Source: a virus
IMG/VR virus record: IMGVR_UViG_3300030012_000451
Coordinates: 1-29,727 of that record
Length of the DNA stretch: 29,727 nt
Strand: one strand, 5' to 3'
Shown piece by piece: positions 7,743 through 15,507 of the stretch. Each line of letters starts with the position of its first letter. Position 1 is the stretch's first letter. The notes beneath the pieces are model-generated. The model did no database searches. It saw only the letters and a program-made list of their open reading frames with translations, and had not been told where the DNA came from. A program made the position numbers and the translations under genes.

Positions 7743-9194
7743 ATGGCAAAGCAAGAAATAGTAGAAGCAATAGTAAAATCAAATATAGGTGAAGTAGCTG
7801 AAGGACTTGATAAAGCTAAAAAAAGCACAAAAGAATTAGCAGATAGCACAAAAAAAGCTGATAAAGGTTTTGGTAGAGTAGGTAAAGCAGTAAAAGGTAT
7901 AGGTAATGCACTAAAAGCAGCAGGTATAGGTTTAGTAGTAGGTTTATTTGTAAAATTAGCTGATGTATTTAGACAAAATCAAAAAGTAGTAGATATATTT
8001 AATACTGCTATGGAGTTTTTAAGCATTACATTTAATGACTTTTTTAAGTTTTTATCTAACAATATAGATACTGCATCAGGTTTTATAGACAAAATATTTG
8101 GTAATGAAACTGTACAAAATGTTTTAGAGTTTGGTAAAATGTTAGGTCTTGAAGTAATAACAAGAGTTAAAAATCTTATACAAGGTATAGGTGGTTTAGG
8201 TAAAGCAGTATCATTAGTATTTAAAGGTGAATTTGAAGAAGCAGGAAATGTAGCAACAGATGCAGTTAAAAATTTAGGTGATGCAGTAGTAGGTAATACT
8301 GCTGAAACTGTAAAAATGGAACAACAGATAGATAAAGTTACAAAAAAAATAAAAGAATATACCAAATCTACATTTGACAATGCAAAAGCACAAGTACAAT
8401 TAAGAAAGGATAGTGATTTAGCAGCAGTAAAAGTACAAGGTTTAATAGAAGAATATGATAGACAAGCAGAAAAATTAAGACAAGTTAGAGATGATGAAAC
8501 TTTAACATTTGAAGAAAGAATTGCAGCTAACGAAAAATTAGGTGAAGTTCTGAAAGAGCAAGAACAGGAAATGTTAAAACTTATTGATATTCAAATAGAA
8601 GCAGCAGAAGCTGATTTAGCCAAAAATGATAGTTTAGAAAATCAAATAAGATTACAAGAATTGTTAAATGAACGTAAAGGAGTAGAAGCACAGATAACAG
8701 GTTTTCAATCAGAACAATTAACAAATCAAGTATCATTATTAAAAGAAAAAGAAGAAGCAGATAAAGAAGCAGCACAAGTTGCTCAAGACAATGCACAAGC
8801 ACAATTAGAAGCGTATGGACAACTAGCAGGTGCATTAAGTGGTTTAGCAGGAGAAAACAAAGCGTTAGCAGTAGCAGGTGCAATAATCGATACTTATGCA
8901 GGTGCAAATAAAGCGTTTCAAGTAGGTGGTCCTACGGGTTTTATTACAGGTGCAGCTATAATAGCGCAAGGTTTAGCTAATGTTAGAAAAATGATGGAAC
9001 AAGATGTAGGTAGTGGTAGTGGTGGATCAGTACCTAGTGCATCAGCACAAGCACCAGCACCTCAAATGTTAAGTGGTGCATTTGATTTAGGTGGACTACA
9101 AGCACCTGAACCTGTACAAGCATTTGTAGTAACTGATGATATGACAAATAGTCAAGATAAGTTAGCAACGATAAGAAGAAGGGCAACAATTTAA
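7743..9194 (+). CDS. Tape measure protein
   Basis: This 483-residue Ala/Lys/Glu-rich protein is almost wholly helical. It has a hydrophobic stretch near residues 55-76 (AGIGLVVGLFVKLADVF), long coiled-coil segments (about 180-345) and a C-terminal hydrophobic region about 360-420 containing GGPTGFITGAAIIAQGL, the usual last element of tape measure proteins in this group. The tape measure sets tail length and helps eject DNA. By the rough rule of 0.15 nm per residue, 483 residues would suit a tail near 70 nm. It follows the tail-tip genes rather than directly following the chaperone. Confidence 0.8.
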   Translation: MAKQEIVEAIVKSNIGEVAEGLDKAKKSTKELADSTKKADKGFGRVGKAVKGIGNALKAAGIGLVVGLFVKLADVFRQNQKVVDIFNTAMEFLSITFNDFFKFLSNNIDTASGFIDKIFGNETVQNVLEFGKMLGLEVITRVKNLIQGIGGLGKAVSLVFKGEFEEAGNVATDAVKNLGDAVVGNTAETVKMEQQIDKVTKKIKEYTKSTFDNAKAQVQLRKDSDLAAVKVQGLIEEYDRQAEKLRQVRDDETLTFEERIAANEKLGEVLKEQEQEMLKLIDIQIEAAEADLAKNDSLENQIRLQELLNERKGVEAQITGFQSEQLTNQVSLLKEKEEADKEAAQVAQDNAQAQLEAYGQLAGALSGLAGENKALAVAGAIIDTYAGANKAFQVGGPTGFITGAAIIAQGLANVRKMMEQDVGSGSGGSVPSASAQAPAPQMLSGAFDLGGLQAPEPVQAFVVTDDMTNSQDKLATIRRRATI

Positions 9195-9216
9195 AATCAA
9201 ACAAATATTAAAAATG

Positions 9217-9232
9217 TCTATATATAAATATG
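9217..9232 (+). promoter_or_regulatory. TCTAT-type late motif overlapping a start codon
   Basis: TCTATATATAAATATG ends on the ATG of the following gene. It matches 15 of 16 positions of the element at 29406-29421 and resembles those at 10734, 13162 and 27886. It lies in one of the few late intergenic gaps (9195-9229). It may be a promoter -10 region or a conserved translation-initiation context; because it abuts the ATG, any transcript starting here would be leaderless or would serve downstream genes. Confidence 0.35.
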
Positions 9233-9745
9233 CCGTGTAAAAAATGTCCAGATGGAAAATATAAGTATGGTAATACAGGAGAATGTAAATACGATACTAA
9301 AGAAGAATGTGATAAAGCTAATCCTAATAAATATAATAAAATGAAAGAATATCCTACACCATTAGGTAAAAAAACCTATGAAGAATATGCTAAAGAATTA
9401 AAAGAGTTTAATTTAAGTGCAGAACCTAAATTAGAAAAAGTAGAATTAGCATCTATACAAGATTTTGACAAATTATTTAAAGATGCAGAAAAACAAATAA
9501 CAGTAGCAGAAGGTAAATCTTTAGCAGATGTAAGAAAAGCAGTAATAAAAGCAGATACTGAATTTTTAAAGTTATCAAGAATAGTAAGTGAAGCATTAGA
9601 TATGTCAGAAAAAATAGAAAAAGCTGCAAAAGAGTTAGGAATAGATTTAGGTAATGAAATACAAGGTAAGGTTAATGTACTTAAAGGTGCAGATGATAGA
9701 GCTGAATATTGGGTAAAGGAACTTAATGCTGACCAATTTAGATAA
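9230..9745 (+). CDS. Head-module protein with N-terminal Cys cluster and helical C-terminus
   Basis: This 171-residue protein starts MPCKKCPDGKYKYGNTGECK and carries four cysteines in the first 27 residues (C3, C6, C19, C27), suggesting a small metal- or disulfide-stabilised knuckle. Residues about 70-165 are a helical domain with KVELAS, then EKAAKELGI about 60 residues later. The next gene, the protease, carries a matching domain at its C-terminus (KVELGS and EKAAKELGV). The shared domain suggests a common partner in the procapsid, possibly as a scaffold-like or minor head protein. No enzymatic motif is visible. It stands at the head of the capsid gene group. Confidence 0.5.
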   Translation: MPCKKCPDGKYKYGNTGECKYDTKEECDKANPNKYNKMKEYPTPLGKKTYEEYAKELKEFNLSAEPKLEKVELASIQDFDKLFKDAEKQITVAEGKSLADVRKAVIKADTEFLKLSRIVSEALDMSEKIEKAAKELGIDLGNEIQGKVNVLKGADDRAEYWVKELNADQFR

Positions 9746-9756
9746 AATAAGATAAT

Positions 9757-10704
9757 ATGAAAAAGAAACCTACAAAAATAGTTGAATTAGTTATAGAAGA
9801 AAACAACGAAATGTTAGCAATAGATGCTATTAGTTTAGTATCAGCACCTGCAATAGAAGAAAACTTTGTATATTTTGGTAAAGAAAAACACAATCTTACA
9901 TTTGCAAAAGTAGATGAAGATAAGCGTATGTTAGTAAGTCCTGCATTAATACCTAATAAACAAATATTTAGATACAATCCACAAACTGATAGTGAGTATT
10001 ATGTGTATTTTAGTAAAGATACTGTAAGACAAGCAGCAGAACTATATTTAAAGCATAACAATCACCACAAAGCAACGTATGAACATCAAGATAGAGTATC
10101 AGGTGTATTGACTACTGAAAGTTGGATAAAAGAAGGTGATATGGACAAATCTAAAATGTATGGTTTTGATTTACCTAATGGCACTTGGTTTGTTAAAATG
10201 AGAATTGATAATGATGATTTATGGAATAAGATAAAAGAAGGTGAATTAAAAGGACTTAGTATAGAAGGGTACTTTGTAGATAAAATGCAAAAGATGTCAG
10301 ATAATAAACCTACTAATCACGAAATATTAAGTGCTTTAAATGAGATTATAAGAGAAACTAATAAACCACAGAAGGTAGAGTTAGGAAGTGTAGCAGAATT
10401 ACAAGATAGGGCTAAAAAACTTATAAAAGCTATGAAAGATGCAGATACTACTTGGAGAAAGTACCAAGATTATCTTACACGAGCAGATAAACCTTATGTA
10501 AAAATGATTGATGCATACGATGAATTAGATCCTGCTATTGCTTTTGCAGAAGGAACGTTAAAAAGATTTGAAAAAGCAGCAAAAGAATTAGGTGTAAAAG
10601 CAACAGATAATAAAGATTTTAAAAAATTAGAAGCAGATATAAAAGAAGCAAGAGGTATAATTAATATAATTAGTAGCTTTGAAGATCCTTCTAATTTTCA
10701 ATAA
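9757..10704 (+). CDS. Prohead protease, XkdF-like, with C-terminal helical domain
   Basis: The 315 residues include an N-terminal domain (about 1-178) that matches the XkdF-like putative phage serine protease family: EMLAIDAISLVSAPAIEE, HHKATYEHQ, GTWFVKMRIDNDDLW and ELKGLSIEGYF. Ser168 in GLSIEG and a histidine in the HHKATYEH segment are the candidate catalytic residues. Residues 206-302 repeat the helical domain of the preceding gene and may act as an internal scaffold released on cleavage. It is followed by the acidic scaffold and the major capsid gene, the usual maturation set. It begins at ATG 9757, eleven bases after the previous stop. Confidence 0.75.
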   Translation: MKKKPTKIVELVIEENNEMLAIDAISLVSAPAIEENFVYFGKEKHNLTFAKVDEDKRMLVSPALIPNKQIFRYNPQTDSEYYVYFSKDTVRQAAELYLKHNNHHKATYEHQDRVSGVLTTESWIKEGDMDKSKMYGFDLPNGTWFVKMRIDNDDLWNKIKEGELKGLSIEGYFVDKMQKMSDNKPTNHEILSALNEIIRETNKPQKVELGSVAELQDRAKKLIKAMKDADTTWRKYQDYLTRADKPYVKMIDAYDELDPAIAFAEGTLKRFEKAAKELGVKATDNKDFKKLEADIKEARGIINIISSFEDPSNFQ

Positions 10705-10733
10705 TATTTAAAAATCAAATAAATATATAATTA

Positions 10734-10749
10734 TTCTATCATATAGTAT
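10734..10749 (+). promoter_or_regulatory. Candidate late promoter before scaffold and capsid genes
   Basis: TTCTATCATATAGTAT lies in the 70-base gap before the scaffold gene, 41 bases upstream of its ATG. It fits the pattern TTCTATnnTATAnTAT also found at 27886 and 13162. A 12-base palindrome CTTTAATTAAAG follows at 10753-10764 and could be an operator or a symmetric transcript-start region. I see no matching -35 element. Position and sharing of the motif support a promoter, but no experiment does. Confidence 0.4.
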
Positions 10750-10774
10750 AAACTTTAATTAAAGAGAACACATT

Positions 10775-11473
10775 ATGGATTTAAAAAAGCAAATTAAAAT
10801 AGCATTAGGTTTGGAAACTGAAGAAGAAGTAAAATTAGGTTATCAAGCTAAAACAGAAGATGGTACAATTATTGTATCACAATCAGATACATTAGAAGTA
10901 GGTGTAGATATTTCAGTATTAACTGAAGATGGAACTACAATACCATTACCTGTTGGATTATACGTAATGGAAGATGGTACTAAGGTTAAAGTAGAAGAAG
11001 AAGGTAAAGTAGCTGAAATTATGGAAGGTGAAGCTGAAGAAACAGAAGAAGAAGTTGAAGAAGTAGAAGCATCAGAAGAAGAATTAAAGCACAAGCCAGA
11101 CCATAAGTATGAGAAAATAGAAGAAAGAATGACTAAGCTAGAAAAAGCAGTTGAAGAACTTGTAAAAGAGTATGGTAAGGACAAAGAAGAAATGAGTGAA
11201 GAAACTACTGAAGAAGAAGTAGTAGAAGAACTAAGAGGTGATAGTCCTAAGACAGTTACAACTAAAACAACTGAAGTAGTTGAGTTTTCAGCAGAAGATG
11301 AAATTAAAAAGTTAAAAGAAGAAAACGAAAAACTAAAAACTGAATTAGCAGAAAGTCCAGCAGAAGCACCTGTTAATACAAATAAATTTAGTACAAACAA
11401 ACCTGTACTAACAACTAAACAATATAAAAGGCTTTCTAAACAAGAAAGATTTTTATACAACTTAAATAGATAA
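10775..11473 (+). CDS. Capsid scaffolding-like acidic protein
   Basis: This 232-residue, very acidic protein has Glu runs at about residues 85-105 and 140-155, predicted coiled coils (EIKKLKEENEKLKTELAE) and a basic C-terminus (TTKQYKRLSKQERFLYNLNR). An acidic helical body with a basic tail just upstream of the major capsid gene is the classic form of a scaffolding protein, whose basic end binds the capsid shell. The N-terminal half has a beta-rich part with DGTIIVSQSDTLEVG. The C-terminal basic segment is visible; scaffold function is inferred from composition and place. Confidence 0.65.
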   Translation: MDLKKQIKIALGLETEEEVKLGYQAKTEDGTIIVSQSDTLEVGVDISVLTEDGTTIPLPVGLYVMEDGTKVKVEEEGKVAEIMEGEAEETEEEVEEVEASEEELKHKPDHKYEKIEERMTKLEKAVEELVKEYGKDKEEMSEETTEEEVVEELRGDSPKTVTTKTTEVVEFSAEDEIKKLKEENEKLKTELAESPAEAPVNTNKFSTNKPVLTTKQYKRLSKQERFLYNLNR

Positions 11474-11502
11474 TAAAAATAATAATTAAAAAAAATTAAA
11501 AA

Positions 11503-12417
11503 ATGGCGTTTACTACAACATCAAATTTTAGTGGAAAAGCAGCTGGTTTTTACATCAGTGCAGCACTAAAAGAAGCAACATCATTAGATTTTTTAACAAT
11601 CATTGAGAATGTTAAATTTAAATCTAATATTCAAAGAATGGCAGGTTCAGGAGTAGTTGCAGATGCAACTTGTGATTTTACAGATGCAGGTACATTAGCA
11701 CTTACTGAAAAAGTATTAGAACCTAAAAATTTACAAATTAACTTAGACCTTTGTAAGAAAACTTTATTAGATAGCTGGGAAGCTCTACAAATGCGAGCAG
11801 GTGCAGGTGCACCACCACCACCATCTTTTGAAGATTATGTAATATCTTACATGGGTGAAATTATTGCAGATGCAACAGAAGAAAGCATTTGGGAAGGAAC
11901 TGCAGTAGCAGGTAAATTTAATGGTTTCTTAGGTGCAGCAACAGGTTACTTACTACCAGGTGTAGATGCAACAGTTGTACAATCATCAGCTTCAGCAGCA
12001 TATAGTGCAGATAACATTATTGCAAACTTACAAACATTAACTGCGGATATGGCAGCTAATATATCACCAATTTTAAGAAAGGAAGATTTATATATTTATA
12101 TGAACTCTAAAACTTATGCATTCTATGTATCAGCAGTATCTACATTAGGATATGTAAATGCTTACAACATGAATGGTGATTATGAGCCTGTATTTGAAGG
12201 TTATAGAATTGCAGTATGTCCAGGAATGGCAGATAACCAAGTAGTAGCTGCAAGAAAATCAAACCTATTCTTTGGAACTGATTTAGTATCAGATCACACA
12301 AGAATTACATTAATGGATATGGCTAATCTTGATGGTTCAGATAACATGAGATTGGTAGCAAGATATTCAGCAGGTGTACAAACTGGTGTAGGTGCAGATA
12401 TTGTAAGACAATCATAA
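11503..12417 (+). CDS. Major capsid protein (HK97 fold)
   Basis: This 304-residue protein follows the protease and scaffold. It shows the layout of short HK97-type capsid proteins without a long N-terminal delta domain: an N-arm (MAFTTTSNFSGKAAGFYI), a long helix followed by FEDYVISYMGEIIADATEE, a P-domain-like beta region, a YIYMNSKTYAFYV strand, and an A-domain end with FEGYRIAVCPGM and RYSAGVQTGVGADIV. Codon use is clean and the leader is A-rich. A hairpin lies between it and the tail tube gene. The assignment rests on position and sequence style shared with Bacteroidetes phage capsid proteins. Confidence 0.8.
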   Translation: MAFTTTSNFSGKAAGFYISAALKEATSLDFLTIIENVKFKSNIQRMAGSGVVADATCDFTDAGTLALTEKVLEPKNLQINLDLCKKTLLDSWEALQMRAGAGAPPPPSFEDYVISYMGEIIADATEESIWEGTAVAGKFNGFLGAATGYLLPGVDATVVQSSASAAYSADNIIANLQTLTADMAANISPILRKEDLYIYMNSKTYAFYVSAVSTLGYVNAYNMNGDYEPVFEGYRIAVCPGMADNQVVAARKSNLFFGTDLVSDHTRITLMDMANLDGSDNMRLVARYSAGVQTGVGADIVRQS

Positions 12418-12431
12418 TAAACTAGAAATAT

Positions 12432-12455
12432 GGTAGGGGTGTAAAAACCTCTACC
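12432..12455 (+). terminator. Hairpin between capsid and tail tube genes
   Basis: GGTAGGGGT (12432-12440) pairs with ACCTCTACC (12447-12455), giving nine base pairs with one G-U and a 6-base loop. The following bases are only weakly T-rich (TTAACTTT), so it is more likely a partial terminator or a transcript-stabilising hairpin that sets the expression ratio between the capsid and the next gene than a full terminator. Confidence 0.55.
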
Positions 12456-12476
12456 TTAACTTTAAAATAAATAAAT

Positions 12477-13073
12477 ATGGCTTGTACAAGTTTAACAAAA
12501 GGAAGGGAACTACAATGTGATAGAATTGCAGGTGGTATAAAGAATGTTTATTTTGGAGTTTATGATGATTTTAATGCAAATGCTACAACAGGTGAAATAT
12601 TAGGTACAGGTATAGTTATATCAGCTGGTTCTGTTACAGATATTGAAATGGGTGGTAATGATTTATATAGATATACATTACCAAGAGGTGAAAGTAGTTT
12701 AACAGAAACTATTGTAGGTTCAACAGAAAATGGTACTATTCATTATACACCACAAATAACAATTAAACTAAATCATTTATCTACTGCTGACCAAAACCAA
12801 GTTAGATTGTTAGCATTAAGTAAATTAGTTATATTTGCCGAACTAAATCAATTAAACAGTTCAGGTAAAAATGTTATACTTTGCATGGGTGTTAAAAATG
12901 GAATGAGATTAAATAGTGGTACTAATTTAAGTGGTGCAGCATTTGGAGATCATAATGGTTATTCATGGACTTTTGATGGTATGGAAGAAGCACCAATGAG
13001 TACAGTTGCAGATTACACTACATCACCATTTGACAATACTGCATTTACAATAAACAGTATAGTAATATCATAA
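12477..13073 (+). CDS. Probable major tail tube protein
   Basis: This 198-residue beta-rich protein starts MACTSLTKGRELQCDRIAGG and contains VYFGVYDDF, then TIHYTPQITIKLNHLS and KNGMRLNSGTNLSGAAFGD, with a C-terminal FTINSIVIS. An N-terminal 'C-x-L-x-x-G-R-x-x-x-C-x-x-x-x-G-G-I/L-K' pattern directly downstream of the capsid gene is typical of abundant tail-tube or second major virion proteins of Bacteroidetes siphophages. The gene is bracketed by a hairpin upstream and a strong terminator downstream, consistent with high-level expression. A head decoration role cannot be excluded. Confidence 0.55.
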   Translation: MACTSLTKGRELQCDRIAGGIKNVYFGVYDDFNANATTGEILGTGIVISAGSVTDIEMGGNDLYRYTLPRGESSLTETIVGSTENGTIHYTPQITIKLNHLSTADQNQVRLLALSKLVIFAELNQLNSSGKNVILCMGVKNGMRLNSGTNLSGAAFGDHNGYSWTFDGMEEAPMSTVADYTTSPFDNTAFTINSIVIS

Positions 13074-13109
13074 ACTCTAACATTAGTGTTTTTATATATT
13101 TTCTTAATT

Positions 13110-13137
13110 AAGGTGGTTTTATACCACCTTTTTTTTT
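13110..13137 (+). terminator. Strong intrinsic terminator
   Basis: AAGGTGGT (13110-13117) and ACCACCTT (13123-13130) form a perfect 8-bp stem with loop TTTAT, followed by Ts to 13137. It closes the capsid/tail tube transcription unit 37 bases after the stop codon. Genes from 13176 on then need read-through or their own promoter. Confidence 0.85.
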
Positions 13138-13161
13138 AGAATACAAATAAATTCTACAATT

Positions 13162-13177
13162 TTCTATATTATAATAT
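13162..13177 (+). promoter_or_regulatory. TCTAT-type late motif after the terminator
   Basis: TTCTATATTATAATAT runs into the ATG of the gene at 13176 and matches TTCTATnnTATAnTAT perfectly. It comes directly after the strong terminator, where a new promoter would be expected. Because it overlaps the start codon it would give a leaderless or start-less transcript for that gene, so it may instead be a conserved initiation context. Confidence 0.35.
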
Positions 13178-14294
13178 GATACAACTAACTTACAATACAG
13201 TTGCAAAACCTGAAAACATTTATTTAGTAACAGAAGATGAAAGAATAGATACAACTGTTGCTAAAGATCAGTTAGATTTTTTGTTTAAATTAACTAATGA
13301 TATGACAGGTAACATTATATATGTTTATAGTGCAAGTGTTAGTGTATTTAATAGATATACAAAATTAAATTTAGCAGCAACAGATATTACAAATCAAAAT
13401 TTGTTTAATGGTTTTTTTCATGGCTTACCTGTTGGATATTATGGATATGAACTATATGAATTAACAAAAGAAAGTTCAGCAACAATAGCTAAAACTTGTT
13501 CTACTGCACCAAAAGAAAATTCAGGTATTATTGGAGTAGTAAATTTTAGTTTTAGTGGTACAATATTATTTACACAAAATTTAACAGGTTTAAATGATGT
13601 GTATAATCAAAAAGTAACAGATTTAGATGCTGGTATATATGCTTTTAACATAGATAATCAATGCGGTGATAATATACATACAGGCGGTACAGAACTTTTT
13701 TCTATAAACTCACAAATCGATAACACAAGATTTTTAGAAATTACAAGTGTAACACAAACTTCAACAGGTATAAATGTAACAATACTTTCTAAAATGCCTA
13801 TTGGACATTCTTATAGTTTTGTACAAGGTAGTACTAATCCTGAAACACAAATCACTAACATTACTACTAATCCGCAAACTACTACACATAGTTTTACACA
13901 AGTAGGCAATCCTACTTTAAGTGCTAATTTAGTTGAATGTAAACAATATGCAGATACAGGTGGTGCAGCAGGTGGTGGTTTAGTTGTTGGTTCAACACTA
14001 AATATAAGACCATTAAGCAATCCTAGTAGTTATTTTGGTATTACAATAGTTCTAGCTATTAATGATGTATTATTAGAACATGGAACAAGTACAGTAAAAG
14101 AGAAAGGTAATGTTTTTATAAGTGCAATTTATGGTGCAACATCTACAAGTACAACAAAAGGTTATTATACATTACAAGGTAAAGTTACAGAAGGTAAAAT
14201 GTATATTAGTCAAGGCGAAGAAACACTTAAAGAAGTAACATATAAAGAGCATGAAGAACCAGCAGGAACGAATTATATATATTATGGACAATAA
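13176..14294 (+). CDS. Virion surface protein with possible inserted domain
   Basis: This 372-residue, beta-rich protein has an N-terminal domain (about 1-115; MIQLTYNTVAKPENIYLV, FKLTNDMTGNIIYVY, GLPVGYYGYELYEL) and a short C-terminal element ending EEPAGTNYIYYGQ. Both are familiar from one small structural protein of Bacteroidetes phages, where the YG-type tail follows the N-domain closely. Here about 200 residues of Thr/Asn/Gly-rich strands lie between them, suggesting an inserted surface or fibre domain. It is the first gene after a terminator. Role: virion surface or fibre attachment, inferred from composition and location. Confidence 0.45.
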   Translation: MIQLTYNTVAKPENIYLVTEDERIDTTVAKDQLDFLFKLTNDMTGNIIYVYSASVSVFNRYTKLNLAATDITNQNLFNGFFHGLPVGYYGYELYELTKESSATIAKTCSTAPKENSGIIGVVNFSFSGTILFTQNLTGLNDVYNQKVTDLDAGIYAFNIDNQCGDNIHTGGTELFSINSQIDNTRFLEITSVTQTSTGINVTILSKMPIGHSYSFVQGSTNPETQITNITTNPQTTTHSFTQVGNPTLSANLVECKQYADTGGAAGGGLVVGSTLNIRPLSNPSSYFGITIVLAINDVLLEHGTSTVKEKGNVFISAIYGATSTSTTKGYYTLQGKVTEGKMYISQGEETLKEVTYKEHEEPAGTNYIYYGQ

Positions 14295-14305
14295 AAATTA
14301 AAAAA

Positions 14306-14578
14306 ATGATAGAAAACGTACAACAATTATTAGTAGAACAATTAGGTAAAAATGGTAGTACAGAAATATTTACTACTGCTGCACAAACAGGTAAAGATTT
14401 TTATGCAGTATATTTTCCTGTAACATCAGTAGTTAGTGCTATAACAGTTGCAGATGCAACAGGTGAAAGTGCATTGCAAACTACATTACCAGCAGGTACT
14501 ACTTTATTTATGAATATAACTGCAATTACTTTAACATCAGGTATTGGCATAGGTTATCATGAAGGTGCTACAACATAA
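14306..14578 (+). CDS. Small beta-rich virion protein
   Basis: This 90-residue protein is beta-rich, with DFYAVYFPVTSVVSAITV in the middle and LPAGTTLFMNITAITLTSG near the end. The pattern 'S-x-I-T-V/F ... LPAGTT-[IL]-x-x-x-I-T-x-[IL]-x-L-x-SG' is common in small decoration-type proteins of Bacteroidetes phages. It lies 11 bases after the preceding gene and 3 bases before the lectin-like gene. It has no charge clusters or cysteines. The exact place in the particle is unknown. Confidence 0.45.
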   Translation: MIENVQQLLVEQLGKNGSTEIFTTAAQTGKDFYAVYFPVTSVVSAITVADATGESALQTTLPAGTTLFMNITAITLTSGIGIGYHEGATT

Positions 14579-14581
14579 GAT

Positions 14582-15286
14582 ATGTTAGGATTAAAATTAG
14601 GTAATAGCATTAATAATACTAAAACAGGATATAATATATATTCTGTTGATTTAGATGGTGTTGATGCTTATATTGATATTGCAGAAAGCAAAACATTAAT
14701 TAGTGGACAACGTGGTTCATGTAGTGCTTGGTTTAAAATAGATACTACAAGTACAAGTTCGACAATATGGCAAGCCAGAGTAGATAGTAACAACTATGTA
14801 AATGTATTCTATCATAATGGTACAACTGAATTAAGAATAGCTTATAGGTTAGGTGGATCAACAAAATTAGCATCACATACAGTAGATTTTGAAGATGATG
14901 GTAAATTTCATCATATTTTAGCAACTTGGACACCTACAAGAATAGAACTATTTATAGATGGTATATCACAAGCAGTTAATACTTTTAGTGGAACATTTAC
15001 AGGAACTTTTGCAAATAACATGATAGGACAAAACACATTAGGTGGTAATTTTTTACATGGTAAAGTAGCACAACTAGGTTTATTCAATGCAGTTGTTGGG
15101 ATATCAGATGTATATGTTGCTAATAGTGAACCAATAGATTTAACAAGTAATAGATTTTTAGTTGCATACTATAAGTTAGATGAAGGTAGTGGTACTGTTG
15201 CAATAGATAGTAGTGGTAATCAAAAAAATGGTATTTTAAACAACAATGCAACTTATAGTACAGATGTACCTTTTAAAGCAGGATAA
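14582..15286 (+). CDS. LamG/concanavalin-like lectin-fold virion protein
   Basis: These 234 residues begin MLGLKLGNSINN, a short anchoring-type N-terminus, then a laminin-G-like jelly roll: VDLDGVDAYIDIAES, SCSAWFKIDTTS, FHHILATWTPTRIELFIDG and AYYKLDEGSGTVAIDSSGN. The pairs 'YxL-DEGSG-D-SG' and 'W-x-x-x-x-x-LYIDG' are the hallmarks of LamG/concanavalin A-like domains that bind glycans. It is probably a capsid- or tail-surface decoration that binds host or environmental polysaccharide. The fold is clear from the pattern; the ligand is unknown. Confidence 0.65.
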   Translation: MLGLKLGNSINNTKTGYNIYSVDLDGVDAYIDIAESKTLISGQRGSCSAWFKIDTTSTSSTIWQARVDSNNYVNVFYHNGTTELRIAYRLGGSTKLASHTVDFEDDGKFHHILATWTPTRIELFIDGISQAVNTFSGTFTGTFANNMIGQNTLGGNFLHGKVAQLGLFNAVVGISDVYVANSEPIDLTSNRFLVAYYKLDEGSGTVAIDSSGNQKNGILNNNATYSTDVPFKAG

Positions 15287-15505
15287 ATGAAATATACAAT
15301 ACTAAATACAGAAGAATTAAATAGTGTAAATTTTGATGAAGTTTTAGAAACATCACAAAATACTTTACGATATAATAATCAAAAAACTAAATTTGTGTTG
15401 AAATTTAAAGGGAATACACCAAGTTTTTTAGTTGATAAACAACTATATGATTATGATGGTATAATGGAAATACTAAACAGTCCTGATTGGACACAAGAAG
15501 ATTAA
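15287..15505 (+). CDS. Small protein upstream of the portal gene
   Basis: A 72-residue protein, beginning MKYTILNTEELNSVNFDEVL, that starts directly after the lectin-like gene stop (TAA then ATG with no gap) and ends two bases before the portal ATG. It is acidic and mixed alpha/beta, with KTKFVLKFKGNTPSFL in the middle. The tight spacing shows a shared operon. Similar short proteins are common before portals in this phage group, but no function is known to me. Confidence 0.5.
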   Translation: MKYTILNTEELNSVNFDEVLETSQNTLRYNNQKTKFVLKFKGNTPSFLVDKQLYDYDGIMEILNSPDWTQED

Positions 15506-15507
15506 TT

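Noticed and set aside
7979-8380. 133-codon minus-strand frame in the tape measure gene
   Set aside because: Antisense shadow of a helical coding sequence with no recognisable domain.
10753-10764. CTTTAATTAAAG palindrome as a terminator
   Set aside because: No G/C in the stem core and no T-run; at most an operator or chance symmetry in AT-rich DNA.
11041-11250. GAAGAAGAA runs in the scaffold gene as a DNA tandem repeat
   Set aside because: They are explained by poly-glutamate coding in an acidic scaffold protein.
10843-11460. 205-codon minus-strand frame opposite the scaffold gene
   Set aside because: It is the Ser-rich mirror of a Glu-rich coding sequence (GAA read backwards gives TTC/TCT); no leader, no neighbours on that strand.
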